DNA of 8,740 bases from positions 1 through 8,740 of the forward strand of contig JALFCJ010000108.1 in assembly GCA_022771185.1 (NCBI GenBank), in the 5' to 3' direction. This DNA is from Spirochaetales bacterium. GTDB lineage: Bacteria; Spirochaetota; Spirochaetia; Sphaerochaetales; Sphaerochaetaceae. This document shows, one piece after another, positions 1-6,935 of the stretch (positions within the stretch are counted from its first letter, which is position 1; the number at the start of each line of letters is the position of its first letter). The notes below the pieces were generated by a model that was given only the letters and a program-made list of their open reading frames with translations, did no database searches and was not told the DNA's origin. A program made the translations under genes and the position numbers.

Positions 1-706
1 GGTCATTGTTTATTTTTGCTATGTAGGACAGTACTTCCGAGATATTCTTCTCTTTTCCGAGTCTGCCTACATATATAAGAATGTCATTGCCTTCAGGAAT
101 ACCAAGATGCGACAGCGTCTCTTTTTTCCATTCGTCTTTTACTTCTATCTTGAAGCGTGACATGTCGATACCTGTAGGAACCACATCTATTCTTCCTTTT
201 ATTCCATAGCTTCTCAGAAGTTTCTCGACTTTTCCTGTAGGTGCGATAAATGTAGAACACTTGTTTGCCTCCCACTTCGAAAAGAAACGTACAAACTTCT
301 TGCCGGCATTAATTGCACCAGGTAATACATAACCAACATAGTCTTCATATACTGTGTGGTAAGTATGTACTAAAGGGATGGAAAGATGCTTGGAGATTTT
401 TCTTGCAACGAAAAATGTGCTGAATTCACATTGGGAGTGAACTACATCCGGCTTCCATTCATATACGGCCTTAAGTATTTTTCTTCCTGGGCTTGTCCTG
501 ATCCTAGCCCTATGATAGATACGTTCTGCAGACACACTGCCAAGATAATATGTATTGTCTTCGATACGACTTTCACCATTCATGGAAAGCGTCAGAAGCC
601 TTACTTCGTGGCCACGTTTTTCAAGTTCCACTTTAAGGTTTCTCATACTTGTGACGACTCCATTAACAGCTTCAAAGTCCCAGTCTGAAGTGATTAGTAC
701 TTTCAA
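1..706 (-). CDS. GT4-family glycosyltransferase, 5' part (cut by window edge)
   Basis: Transfers a sugar from an activated (probably nucleotide) donor to an acceptor. Relatives act at the cytoplasmic face of the membrane on diacylglycerol or surface polysaccharide; the acceptor cannot be told here. The 235 residues visible cover the whole N-terminal Rossmann domain and the start of the C-terminal one. The N-terminus reads ITSDWDFEAVNGVVTSM (residues 5-21, the Gly-Val-Val loop of GT4 enzymes). HTYHT lies at 114-118, PTGID at 177-181 and YVGRLGKEKN at 212-221, the last being the usual opening of the donor-binding domain. The catalytic E-x7-E region lies beyond the left edge. The start is a TTG (704-706), chosen because AGGAG lies 7 bases upstream and because family homology begins immediately at KVLITSD; no ATG fits. 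The gene is divergent from the ATPase gene. Family assignment is firm, the substrate unknown. Confidence 0.9.
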   Translation of the reverse strand, partial: MKVLITSDWDFEAVNGVVTSMRNLKVELEKRGHEVRLLTLSMNGESRIEDNTYYLGSVSAERIYHRARIRTSPGRKILKAVYEWKPDVVHSQCEFSTFFVARKISKHLSIPLVHTYHTVYEDYVGYVLPGAINAGKKFVRFFSKWEANKCSTFIAPTGKVEKLLRSYGIKGRIDVVPTGIDMSRFKIEVKDEWKKETLSHLGIPEGNDILIYVGRLGKEKNISEVLSYIAKINND

Positions 707-767
707 AATAAAACTCCTAATACATTATGAAGTGTTCGTTATTTAGATACTATTTGGGAGAATTATA
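707..767 (-). promoter_or_regulatory. Promoter and leader of the glycosyltransferase gene
   Basis: On the minus strand a perfect TATAAT (762-767) lies upstream of the TTG start, predicting a transcript start near 755 and a leader of about 50 bases that ends in the ribosome-binding site AGGAG (714-718). The -35 box is poor. A 10-bp palindrome AGATATATCT (790-799) sits just upstream and could be a protein-binding site, but it is AT-rich and may be chance. Confidence 0.5.
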
Positions 768-837
768 CATATTGGCATGGATTCTTTCTAGATATATCTG
801 AACAAGTACTCTGATACTGTTTATTGAATGTGAATCT

Positions 838-897
838 CGATTACACAGTGAAAACATGATAGACAAATAGATACTTCATTGCCTTTTTGTGTAATCG
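838..897. repeat. 10-bp inverted repeat with 40-base spacer
   Basis: CGATTACACA (838-847) and its exact reverse complement TGTGTAATCG (888-897) are separated by 40 bases. The pair lies between the two divergent genes, just upstream of the predicted ATPase promoter. It could be a two-half-site operator, a remnant of a terminal inverted repeat, or an RNA hairpin with a long loop. No coding potential or T-tract accompanies it. Confidence 0.5.
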
Positions 898-907
898 GGT
901 TTATATG

Positions 908-936
908 TTGCGTATTTTACTACTCATAAGTATACT
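908..936 (+). promoter_or_regulatory. Predicted promoter of the DUF234 ATPase gene
   Basis: TTGCGT (908-913) and TATACT (931-936) are separated by 17 bases, a good sigma-70-type arrangement. Transcription would start near 943, giving a leader of about 23 bases that contains the ribosome-binding site TGAGG (956-960), 5 bases before the ATG at 966. The -10 hexamer lies inside a tandem repeat, and a second copy of TATACT occurs at 946-951. Confidence 0.55.
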
Positions 937-954
937 ACTCATAAGTATACTTAT
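921..954 (+). repeat. 15-bp tandem repeat ending in a 14-bp palindrome; candidate operator
   Basis: TACTCATAAGTATAC occurs twice head to tail (921-935 and 936-950) with no mismatch. The second copy plus the following bases makes a perfect palindrome ATAAGTATACTTAT (941-954); the first copy holds only the core AGTATACT (929-936). The repeat covers the -10 box and predicted start site of the ATPase promoter, the right place for a repressor site. It could equally be a simple duplication that doubled the -10 box. Confidence 0.6.
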
Positions 955-965
955 TTGAGGGTTAT

Positions 966-2351
966 ATGATAGGAAGAAGTAAGGAACTGGAACATCTATA
1001 TTCATTATACGAGAGCAATAGTTTTGAATACTTGGTAATGTATGGAAGAAGAAGGGTAGGAAAAAGCACTATTTTGTTAGAGTTCTGCAAGAACACAAAT
1101 TCAATCTACTATCCTGCAAAAGAAAAGAATGATCCCCTTAATCTTCTGGATTTTTCAAAAATAATTCAGTTGCATTTTGAAGGTACCTATATATCTCCAT
1201 TTGATAGTTGGGAAGCTGCTTTTGATTATATTTCGAAAAGAGTGATTGACCGAACGGCAATAATAATAGATGAGTTTCCATATATTGCAGAGGAGAATGA
1301 ATCAGTCAAGTCCATATTGCAGCATGCCATTGATTTAAGTTGGAAGTATAAAAATATATTTCTCATCCTTTGTGGGTCATCATTAAAAATGATGGAAGAA
1401 GATGTAATGGGGAGTGAAAGCCCTCTTCATGATCGACAGACTTCAAAAATGGAAGTTAAACCTTTTGATTACTTTGAGAGTGCTCTTTTCTTTCCATCTT
1501 ATTCTAACGAAGATAAAATAATTGCATATGGTATATTGGGGGGTGTCCCTCGATATTTGGAAGCTTTTGATATAAACAAAGAAATTGATACAAATATTGA
1601 AACCAAGATAGTTAAAGAAGGCTCTTTCCTACATGAAGAAACGGAGAATGTTCTGAAAGCTGAATTAAGGGACACCAACGTATATAATTCTATTTTGGCA
1701 GCGATATCCATAGGTAAAAATAGACCTAATGAGATTGCTGATTATATTCATGAAGAAAAAACCAAGGTTTCAAAATATTTGATAAAGCTGCAGGCTTTAA
1801 GAATTATTGAGAAGATTGCTCCTTGTGGCGAGCCTGATATAAAGCATAAATCAATCTATGTTATTTCTGATAATTATTTCTCCTTTTACTTCAGATGTAT
1901 TTTCTCAAACAGTTTTTACTTTACTTTGTTGGGAGAAAAGGATGCCACTAAAGAAATAATGAAGGATGTTCCTTCCATAATGGGTTATGCCTTTGAACGT
2001 GTTGCTAAAGAATACTTACTTAGAAAAGCAAAAGAAAGAAAACTTCCTTTTGTTCCATATGATATAGGACGATGGTGGGGTAATAATCCGTATATAAAAA
2101 ATCAAGATGACGTAGATGTTCTTGCCATAGACAAAACCAAGAAGAAGGCAATATTCATGGAGTGTAAATTCACTTCTTCGCCGATGCCTATTAAAGAATA
2201 TGATGATTTAGTGACAGCTACAAAGGCCTTTCCCTATATAGAAGAGAAGTATCTCTACTTCCTTTCTCGCTCTGGATATACAGAAGAAGTAAGAAAGAGA
2301 GCTGAAACAGACGGAGCTGTACTTCTCTCTATTGATGACTTGTTTTCTTGA
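966..2351 (+). CDS. Archaeal-type ATPase with DUF234 nuclease-like C-terminus
   Basis: A 461-aa P-loop ATPase of the STAND/AAA-like group usually labelled 'ATPase, AAA superfamily, DUF234', whose function is largely unknown. The Walker A motif is GRRRVGKS (27-34), the Walker B AIIIDE (98-103), and a sensor-like LILCGSS follows at 133-139. GILGGVPRYLE (189-199) is typical of the family. Residues about 245-290 resemble a winged helix. The C-terminal part (about 340-461) carries DVDVLAID (382-389) followed by FMECKF (397-402), which fits a PD-(D/E)XK nuclease core with Asp384, Glu399 and Lys401. The length is normal for the family and the protein looks intact. There is no signal peptide or membrane segment, so it is cytoplasmic. 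ATG at 966 has TGAGG 5 bases upstream. Downstream it runs into a hairpin and the broken argB, so it appears to have replaced the front of an arg operon. Its biological role is not inferable from sequence alone; a role in mobile-element biology, toxin-antitoxin function or defence is speculation. Confidence 0.92.
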   Translation: MIGRSKELEHLYSLYESNSFEYLVMYGRRRVGKSTILLEFCKNTNSIYYPAKEKNDPLNLLDFSKIIQLHFEGTYISPFDSWEAAFDYISKRVIDRTAIIIDEFPYIAEENESVKSILQHAIDLSWKYKNIFLILCGSSLKMMEEDVMGSESPLHDRQTSKMEVKPFDYFESALFFPSYSNEDKIIAYGILGGVPRYLEAFDINKEIDTNIETKIVKEGSFLHEETENVLKAELRDTNVYNSILAAISIGKNRPNEIADYIHEEKTKVSKYLIKLQALRIIEKIAPCGEPDIKHKSIYVISDNYFSFYFRCIFSNSFYFTLLGEKDATKEIMKDVPSIMGYAFERVAKEYLLRKAKERKLPFVPYDIGRWWGNNPYIKNQDDVDVLAIDKTKKKAIFMECKFTSSPMPIKEYDDLVTATKAFPYIEEKYLYFLSRSGYTEEVRKRAETDGAVLLSIDDLFS

Positions 2352-2361
2352 TAAATTTCAT

Positions 2362-2395
2362 TAGCCTATCTCTACATATGGCGAGAGATAGGCTA
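2362..2395 (+). terminator. 12-bp perfect hairpin after the ATPase gene
   Basis: TAGCCTATCTCT (2362-2373) pairs without mismatch with AGAGATAGGCTA (2384-2395) across a 10-base loop. It begins 10 bases after the ATPase stop, where a terminator is expected. There is no run of T on either side, so it is not a canonical intrinsic terminator; it may be a 3'-end stabiliser or Rho-assisted site. The last base of the stem is also the A of the first ATG of the truncated argB frame. Confidence 0.55.
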
Positions 2396-2820
2396 TGTGT
2401 GTCTTATACTTTGAAGTAGAGAGTCTTTATCTCGAAGGGGATGCTGGCTTTGTTCCCGTCATCTCTCCTATCGGTACAGATAAAGATGAAAACACATATA
2501 ACATCAATGCTGATTATGCAGCCTCGGCCGTTGCAGGAGCGTTAAATGCCCAGAAGCTTGTTTTTATGACAGATGTAGATGGTATTATGCGTGACAAAGA
2601 TGATACCGATCCTCTGATAAAAAAACTGACTCGCACAGAAGCATTGAAGCTAATTGCAGACGGCACCATCAATGGTGGCATGATTCCTAAGACAGAGTGT
2701 TGCATAGACGCCTTGGATAAAGGTGTAAAGAGTGTCCACGTGTTGAATGGAAGAGTTCCTCTCTCCATTCTTCTTGAAATTTTCACAGAGGATGGAATAG
2801 GCACCATGCTTAGTTGTTAA
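2395..2820 (+). pseudogene. argB: Acetylglutamate kinase remnant, 5' half missing
   Basis: ArgB phosphorylates N-acetylglutamate in arginine synthesis and is normally about 290 aa. Only the C-terminal half is present. Family homology starts near residue 12 (about GDAGFVPVISPIG, 15-27) and continues with TYNINAD (34-40), the nucleotide-binding TDVDG (59-63), GGMIPK (94-99, catalytic-site Lys) and GRVPLSILLEIF (119-130) to a normal C-terminus. The N-terminal domain, with the essential Lys and Gly-Gly loop that bind the phosphates and acetylglutamate, is absent. A TAG at 2389-2391 closes the frame upstream, and the first ATG (2395) lies in a hairpin stem without a usable ribosome-binding site. 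No argB 5' piece is visible upstream of the ATPase. The remaining codons are well conserved, so the loss looks recent or the fragment is carried passively. The stop is 10 bases before argD, as in an intact argBD operon. Confidence 0.88.
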
Positions 2821-2830
2821 GGAGGAGAGG

Positions 2831-4012
2831 ATGGATTACGTTCAGACTGGAAAAGATAATTTTATGCATACTTATGCCCAGCTAGATGTCTGTTTCGACC
2901 ACGGAAAAGGATGCTGGCTTTATGATACAGAAGGAAAAAAGTATCTGGATCTTGTGGGAGGAATAGCTGTAAACGCACTGGGATATGGCAATGAGAAGCT
3001 TATTTCTACTTCAGAAAAGGTAATGAAGGAAGGCATATTCCATATATCAAACCTTTATTACAACAAATACACTGTAATAGCGGCAGAAAGACTTAATAAA
3101 GCTGCACAATCTGACAGAGTATTCTTTGCCAACAGCGGGGCTGAAGCAAACGAGGCTGCACTGAAACTATCTCGAAAGTATGGATTTGTAACAGGTAGGA
3201 CAAAAGTCCTTTCCTTTGAGCATTCATTCCATGGCAGAACTTATGGTGCCATCACTTTGACTGGGCAGGAAAAGTATCATAAAGGCTTTGCTCCTATGGT
3301 CCCTGATATTGAATATGCTACCTATAATGACCTAGATAGCGTCAAAGCAAAGCTTGATGATTCTTTTATTGCAATAATAGTCGAGCCTGTACAAGGCGAG
3401 GGAGGAATAATACCTGCAAACAAAGAATTCTTGGAAGGACTGAGAAAAATCTGCGATGAGAAAGACATGCTTCTTATCTATGACTGTGTCCAATGTGGAA
3501 TGGGAAGGATAGGTAAGCTTTTTGCTTGGCAACACTATGGTGTCAAACCTGATCTGATGTCTACAGCGAAAGCGCAGGGAGGAGGATTGCCTCTTTCTGC
3601 TCTCTGCGGGTATGGAAAAGCATCTGGCGTCTTCTCCCCTGGAGATCATGCATCAACTTTCGGTGGAAATCCTGTAGCTTATGCTTTGGCTATTGCTGCT
3701 CTGGATTAACTGGAAAACGGACTCTTGGAGAGCGTTGAAGAGAAGGGACAGTACTTAAAAGAAAGCCTAGAAAAGCTAAAGGATAAGTATCCTGAAGTAT
3801 GCGTAGACGTAAGAGGCCTGGGATTAATGATGGGGCTGCAGATGACAATTAAGCCGTCAGTAGTTATTAACAAGTGTAGAGAGAAGGGGGTAATCCTTTG
3901 CTCTGCAGGCTACGATGTTGTCAGGTTTGTGCTACCTCTAATAATAAGCAAAGACGAAATCGACATAGCAATAAAAGCTCTTGATGAGTCTATTGCTGAG
4001 TGTGCCAACTAG
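2831..4012 (+). pseudogene. argD: Acetylornithine aminotransferase interrupted by an in-frame stop
   Basis: Class-III PLP aminotransferase that converts N-acetylglutamate semialdehyde to N-acetylornithine. Reading through one TAA (3707-3709) gives 292 + 100 residues, the normal length of about 393. The first part holds NSGAEANEAA (101-110), SFHGRT (132-137), VEPVQGEGG (184-192), Asp218, and the PLP lysine in STAKAQGGG (Lys247), then HASTFGGN. The frame is unchanged after the stop: L-E-N-G-L-L-E-S-V-E-E-K-G continues the family sequence to a TAG at 4010-4012, so this is a nonsense codon, not a frameshift. If translated to the TAA, the product lacks the C-terminal small domain and is unlikely to fold correctly. 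Two departures from consensus: DCVQ where DEVQ is usual (218-221), and VLPL where VPPL is usual in the C-terminal part. The start ATG has a very strong AAGGAGGAG just upstream. It follows the argB remnant directly. A sequencing error at one base would restore the gene. Confidence 0.9.
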
Positions 4013-4029
4013 CAAAAAACCTTGAGAAC

Positions 4030-4081
4030 CAGCCGTATAGACATAAAAAGTGCGTTATACGGCTGATTATACGTACTTTTT
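4030..4081. terminator. Probable bidirectional terminator between argD and the helicase gene
   Basis: CAGCCGTATA (4030-4039) pairs perfectly with TATACGGCTG (4056-4065), with a 16-base loop. It lies between convergent genes, 17 bases after the argD stop and 1 base beyond the helicase stop. On the plus strand TTTTT follows at 4077-4081. On the minus strand a run of six T (4019-4014) follows about 10 bases after the stem. Both T-runs are further from the stem than ideal, so efficiency is uncertain. Confidence 0.7.
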
Positions 4082-6799
4082 AGAGCTTAGAATACTTTCA
4101 ATTTTTTCTTTTACATTAACGTCTGTCGTCTTGATCCTAAGCATGTCTATAGCAAAAAAATTAATAATACGATCCTTCCTTTGGTCTCTTTTTTTCTGTA
4201 TTTCTTTTTCGTGTTGTTTGCCATCAACCTCTACTATGAGTTGTATTCTTTTGTTTAAATCATCAAATATTACAAAATCACAATGAGTTCCAGGAGAGAG
4301 AATGAAGTTTCTGTCTTCATTGTCTTTTATAGTGTCGGGGCTTATGATTTTTCTCAATGGATAATTAAATTTGAAAGAGAGCATACCATACTGCCTGGAT
4401 TTACAAATATCGTCAATGACTGTTGCAACAATGTTTTCGCTGCTAAAGCTAGACACCTTCTTCATCCTTTCTTTCATTTCTTTAAGAATGGGGGAATAGT
4501 CATCATACATGAGGTCGAATACTGAGAGAGTCGTCGTCTTTATGTGTTTTGAACTAGTTGAATAGTATTGAGTATAGTTGTAAAGATCATTTAATAAGGT
4601 ACCTCTTTGATTGAGAGCTTCTGTTGTAGCGATTACATATAGCTCTTTCTTTGCTCTTGAAATTGCAACATTTATAAGGTTTGGATTGTTCAAGAAATCT
4701 GTCTGATCCGGATCTTTATAGAAAACTGTTTTGTCAGAAGTGGTTGATAGAATTATTGTAGAGCGTTCTTTTCCTTGGAACTTATGTACTGTGTCTACAA
4801 GAATAGTGTAGTTTTCTATATTATCCCTGATAAGTGCAACTTGATCTCTATATGGTGCAACAATGCCAATATCTTCTTTATCATGTTCTAAAGGAAGAAT
4901 CTCTGATTTTATTATTTCGACTTGCCTTGGATTGGTTCTGCCCAAAGCTGTATGGGATGGTGTCTCGATTATTCTTATTCCACAACTATTTTCATGCTTT
5001 GTTTGTACGATCAGCTGACTGTCATAAAACCTTTTATTGCAGAACCCGATTATCTCTGGGTCGCAGCGATAATGCTCTTTTAATAGAGTGTTGTAAACAT
5101 TGTCACCATAGGCAACAAGAATGCTTTCAAGAAGGCTGAATCTCCTATAATCGATGTAATCAGGTAGATTGTATTTTTTCTTTATACTATCTAATGGACC
5201 TTTCATCTTTTCAGGAACAACATGAGGTAATTGTTTTGAATCGCCTACTATTACTGCATTTTCAGCAGAAGCAAGCGCTATAAAAGCGCTAGTCAGATTT
5301 ACTTGGCTTGATTCATCTATTATTACATAGTCAAACAGCTTACCTCTTGGTGATGAGTAATGGAGAGAATGAGTTGTGCTAAGTACAATAGGAAAGTGAT
5401 CCAGAAATGTTTGATCAAGCCTATATGTTTTAGTAGAAAACTCTTTATCTTCCATGTTTTCATATCGCTTTTTTAGGTAATAAAGAAGATATTTCCGGGA
5501 TTCTTCTTGATAAGACCTGATAGCCTTATCGTTTTCTTCTCGAGGAAAAAGCGTTTCTATTTCATCGATACTTTCTTTTAGTTCGCTTATTTTTGCTTGA
5601 TAATACTGTTCTTGAAGACAATCTATTGCATTTGAAGGTGAAAAATCCTTTTGAGGCCAATATCCAAAGCGAAGAAGCATCTTTAATTTGGTTATAAACA
5701 TCCAGCTGGAGGAAGAGTAGAGAGTTTCGATAAAAGCAGCATTTTTCAACAGTCCTTCAGAAGATCTGTCTTTCGTCAATTTAATAGGCATTGATTTAGG
5801 AATTATTATTCTGTTGTAATCATTTGCTGTTTTTTCTGTCTCAAGTTCATTTATGACAGATTGGTACTTTGCTTTACGAGCAATGGAGTTATAGATTTTC
5901 TTTACTTTCTCTTCAAGCTCTTTTATTTCGTTCACATTTGGTTTTCTTTCAATATTTCTAAAAGCTGTTCTTATACTTTCTTTTGAAGACAAAGAAGAGA
6001 AGAATGAATCAATATTTGCTTTATTGCCAAGCCTGGCACATAGAAATCCTAGGCCTTCTTTTTCTAGTTTCTCGTATACATTTCTAGTAGCTTCGTTGTT
6101 CCCGGATACAACAGCTATTGTTTTTCCTTCAACTATAAGGTTGGAGATAATGTTCAGTATTGTCTGGGTTTTTCCAGTTCCAGGAGGCCCTTGTATCACT
6201 GATATTTGTGATTTTAGAGCACGTTTTATAGCTTTGAGCTGTGAGGCATTGGAAGAAAATGGTGCGATTATTGGTTTCGAGTATTCTCTATTAGATGGCT
6301 TATCGTTTTTCAGTAGAGTGGAAAGTACAGAGTCCTCTCTTATTTCCAAGTCTTTCAATTGGGAAACGATAAAGTTTTGTTCTTCATTATCTGATGCTAT
6401 TTTGTTGTCATCTATTTCTGCTACCTCTATAAGGTAGTCCATAACAGATGATATTCTTTGTTCCTTTCTCTCATTCGTGATTAACTGAATATAGGAAAAG
6501 GGAACAGTACTCCTTTTCCCATCGAAATACTTGATTTTGCACCAAGAGTCAAATTGTATGATTTTATTGATTTCTGGTTGTAGTTTCCCTTTAATGAAGA
6601 CAAGTTTATCAGAAATATCCAGCATGTTTGGTTTGTCAAGGAATGTAATTCTATCAAGGCTGAAATGGAATTCAGTTGGATTGTTTGTAAAAATAATAGA
6701 GTATCTAGATGACGAAGCATCTTTTCTGATACATAGGATATCTTCTGTAATATCTTTGTCATCTTTGTTATCTATTACGCAATATAGCGGCCAATCCAT
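4067..6799 (-). CDS. Superfamily 1 DNA/RNA helicase with C-terminal nuclease domain
   Basis: A 910-aa protein of the Upf1/DNA2-like (AAA_11/AAA_12) group, which unwinds nucleic acid using ATP. Seen: an unrecognised, strand-rich N-terminal region (1-180); Q-motif area SSNASQLKAI (182-191); Walker A GPPGTGKT (204-211); a helical insertion rich in Lys/Glu, probably coiled coil (about 285-320 and 395-450); Walker B IIDESSQ (493-499); motif III VGDSKQLPHV (518-527); EHYRCDPEI (575-583); motif V VHKFQGKE (671-678); motif VI NVAISRAKK (710-718). The tail holds HCDFVIFDD (839-847) and VEVDGKQH (856-863), then QRKDRIIN and LRIKT. This is the D...E-x-D/K pattern of DUF559/DUF2726/Vsr-like PD-(D/E)XK endonucleases, with candidate residues Asp841, Glu857, Asp859 and Lys861. 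All helicase motifs look intact. The ATG at 6799 is the only plausible start: the next Met is at 59 and an upstream in-frame TAA is 6 codons away. No Shine-Dalgarno is present. Helicase-nuclease fusions of this kind occur in phage-defence genes; a defence role here is inference. Confidence 0.92.
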   Translation of the reverse strand: MDWPLYCVIDNKDDKDITEDILCIRKDASSSRYSIIFTNNPTEFHFSLDRITFLDKPNMLDISDKLVFIKGKLQPEINKIIQFDSWCKIKYFDGKRSTVPFSYIQLITNERKEQRISSVMDYLIEVAEIDDNKIASDNEEQNFIVSQLKDLEIREDSVLSTLLKNDKPSNREYSKPIIAPFSSNASQLKAIKRALKSQISVIQGPPGTGKTQTILNIISNLIVEGKTIAVVSGNNEATRNVYEKLEKEGLGFLCARLGNKANIDSFFSSLSSKESIRTAFRNIERKPNVNEIKELEEKVKKIYNSIARKAKYQSVINELETEKTANDYNRIIIPKSMPIKLTKDRSSEGLLKNAAFIETLYSSSSWMFITKLKMLLRFGYWPQKDFSPSNAIDCLQEQYYQAKISELKESIDEIETLFPREENDKAIRSYQEESRKYLLYYLKKRYENMEDKEFSTKTYRLDQTFLDHFPIVLSTTHSLHYSSPRGKLFDYVIIDESSQVNLTSAFIALASAENAVIVGDSKQLPHVVPEKMKGPLDSIKKKYNLPDYIDYRRFSLLESILVAYGDNVYNTLLKEHYRCDPEIIGFCNKRFYDSQLIVQTKHENSCGIRIIETPSHTALGRTNPRQVEIIKSEILPLEHDKEDIGIVAPYRDQVALIRDNIENYTILVDTVHKFQGKERSTIILSTTSDKTVFYKDPDQTDFLNNPNLINVAISRAKKELYVIATTEALNQRGTLLNDLYNYTQYYSTSSKHIKTTTLSVFDLMYDDYSPILKEMKERMKKVSSFSSENIVATVIDDICKSRQYGMLSFKFNYPLRKIISPDTIKDNEDRNFILSPGTHCDFVIFDDLNKRIQLIVEVDGKQHEKEIQKKRDQRKDRIINFFAIDMLRIKTTDVNVKEKIESILSSKKYV

Positions 6800-6806
6800 G
6801 AAAAAC

Positions 6807-6815
6807 AGTATAGCA
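6807..6815 (-). promoter_or_regulatory. Extended -10 promoter of the helicase gene; mRNA may be leaderless
   Basis: On the minus strand TGC followed by TATACT (hexamer 6807-6812) is an extended -10 element that ends 7 bases before the helicase ATG. A start at the usual distance would fall at 6800 or 6799, at the start codon itself. The -35 region has no good match. The absence of any ribosome-binding site before the ATG agrees with a leaderless message. Confidence 0.5.
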
Positions 6816-6880
6816 TGTTAAATCTATTTTGATGCTTGTGTCGAATAATAAAGTACAAGTATTTGTGCATTTAAATAATC

Positions 6881-6932
6881 TTGTGTCATTGTACCATGGA
6901 ATATATATGATAAAATCTTATGTATCGAGGGG
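6881..6932 (+). promoter_or_regulatory. Promoter region and ribosome-binding site of the lipoprotein gene
   Basis: TTGTGT (6881-6886) could serve as -35, with an AT-rich -10 candidate in the stretch TATATATGATAAAAT (6902-6916); the exact hexamer is unclear because several registers fit. The ribosome-binding site is GAGGGG (6927-6932), 3-5 bases before the ATG at 6936. The octamer CTTGTGTC occurs at 6835-6842 and again at 6880-6887, the second overlapping the proposed -35. Confidence 0.4.
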
Positions 6933-6935
6933 TGA

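Noticed and set aside
93..275. 60-codon minus-strand frame
   Set aside because: It is out of frame with the glycosyltransferase and reads as low-complexity Lys/Arg-rich sequence.
386..746. Plus-strand open frames opposite the glycosyltransferase gene
   Set aside because: They are shadows of the minus-strand gene, which shows clear family motifs throughout; the plus frames have no ribosome-binding site or recognisable content.
838..2395. ATPase block as an insertion sequence or transposon
   Set aside because: No transposase or integrase and no flanking direct repeats were found; the structures at the two ends do not match each other.
3707..3709. Stop-codon reassignment or recoding in argD
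   Set aside because: TAA ends the helicase, phosphatase, argB and lipoprotein frames normally, and TAA is not a known selenocysteine or pyrrolysine codon.
3725..4012. Separate small gene starting at TTG 3725
   Set aside because: It is the in-frame continuation of argD after the TAA; no convincing ribosome-binding site precedes the TTG and the content is the ArgD C-terminal domain.
4050..6821. Several plus-strand open frames of 78-137 codons
   Set aside because: All lie antisense to the helicase gene, whose motifs are intact along its whole length.
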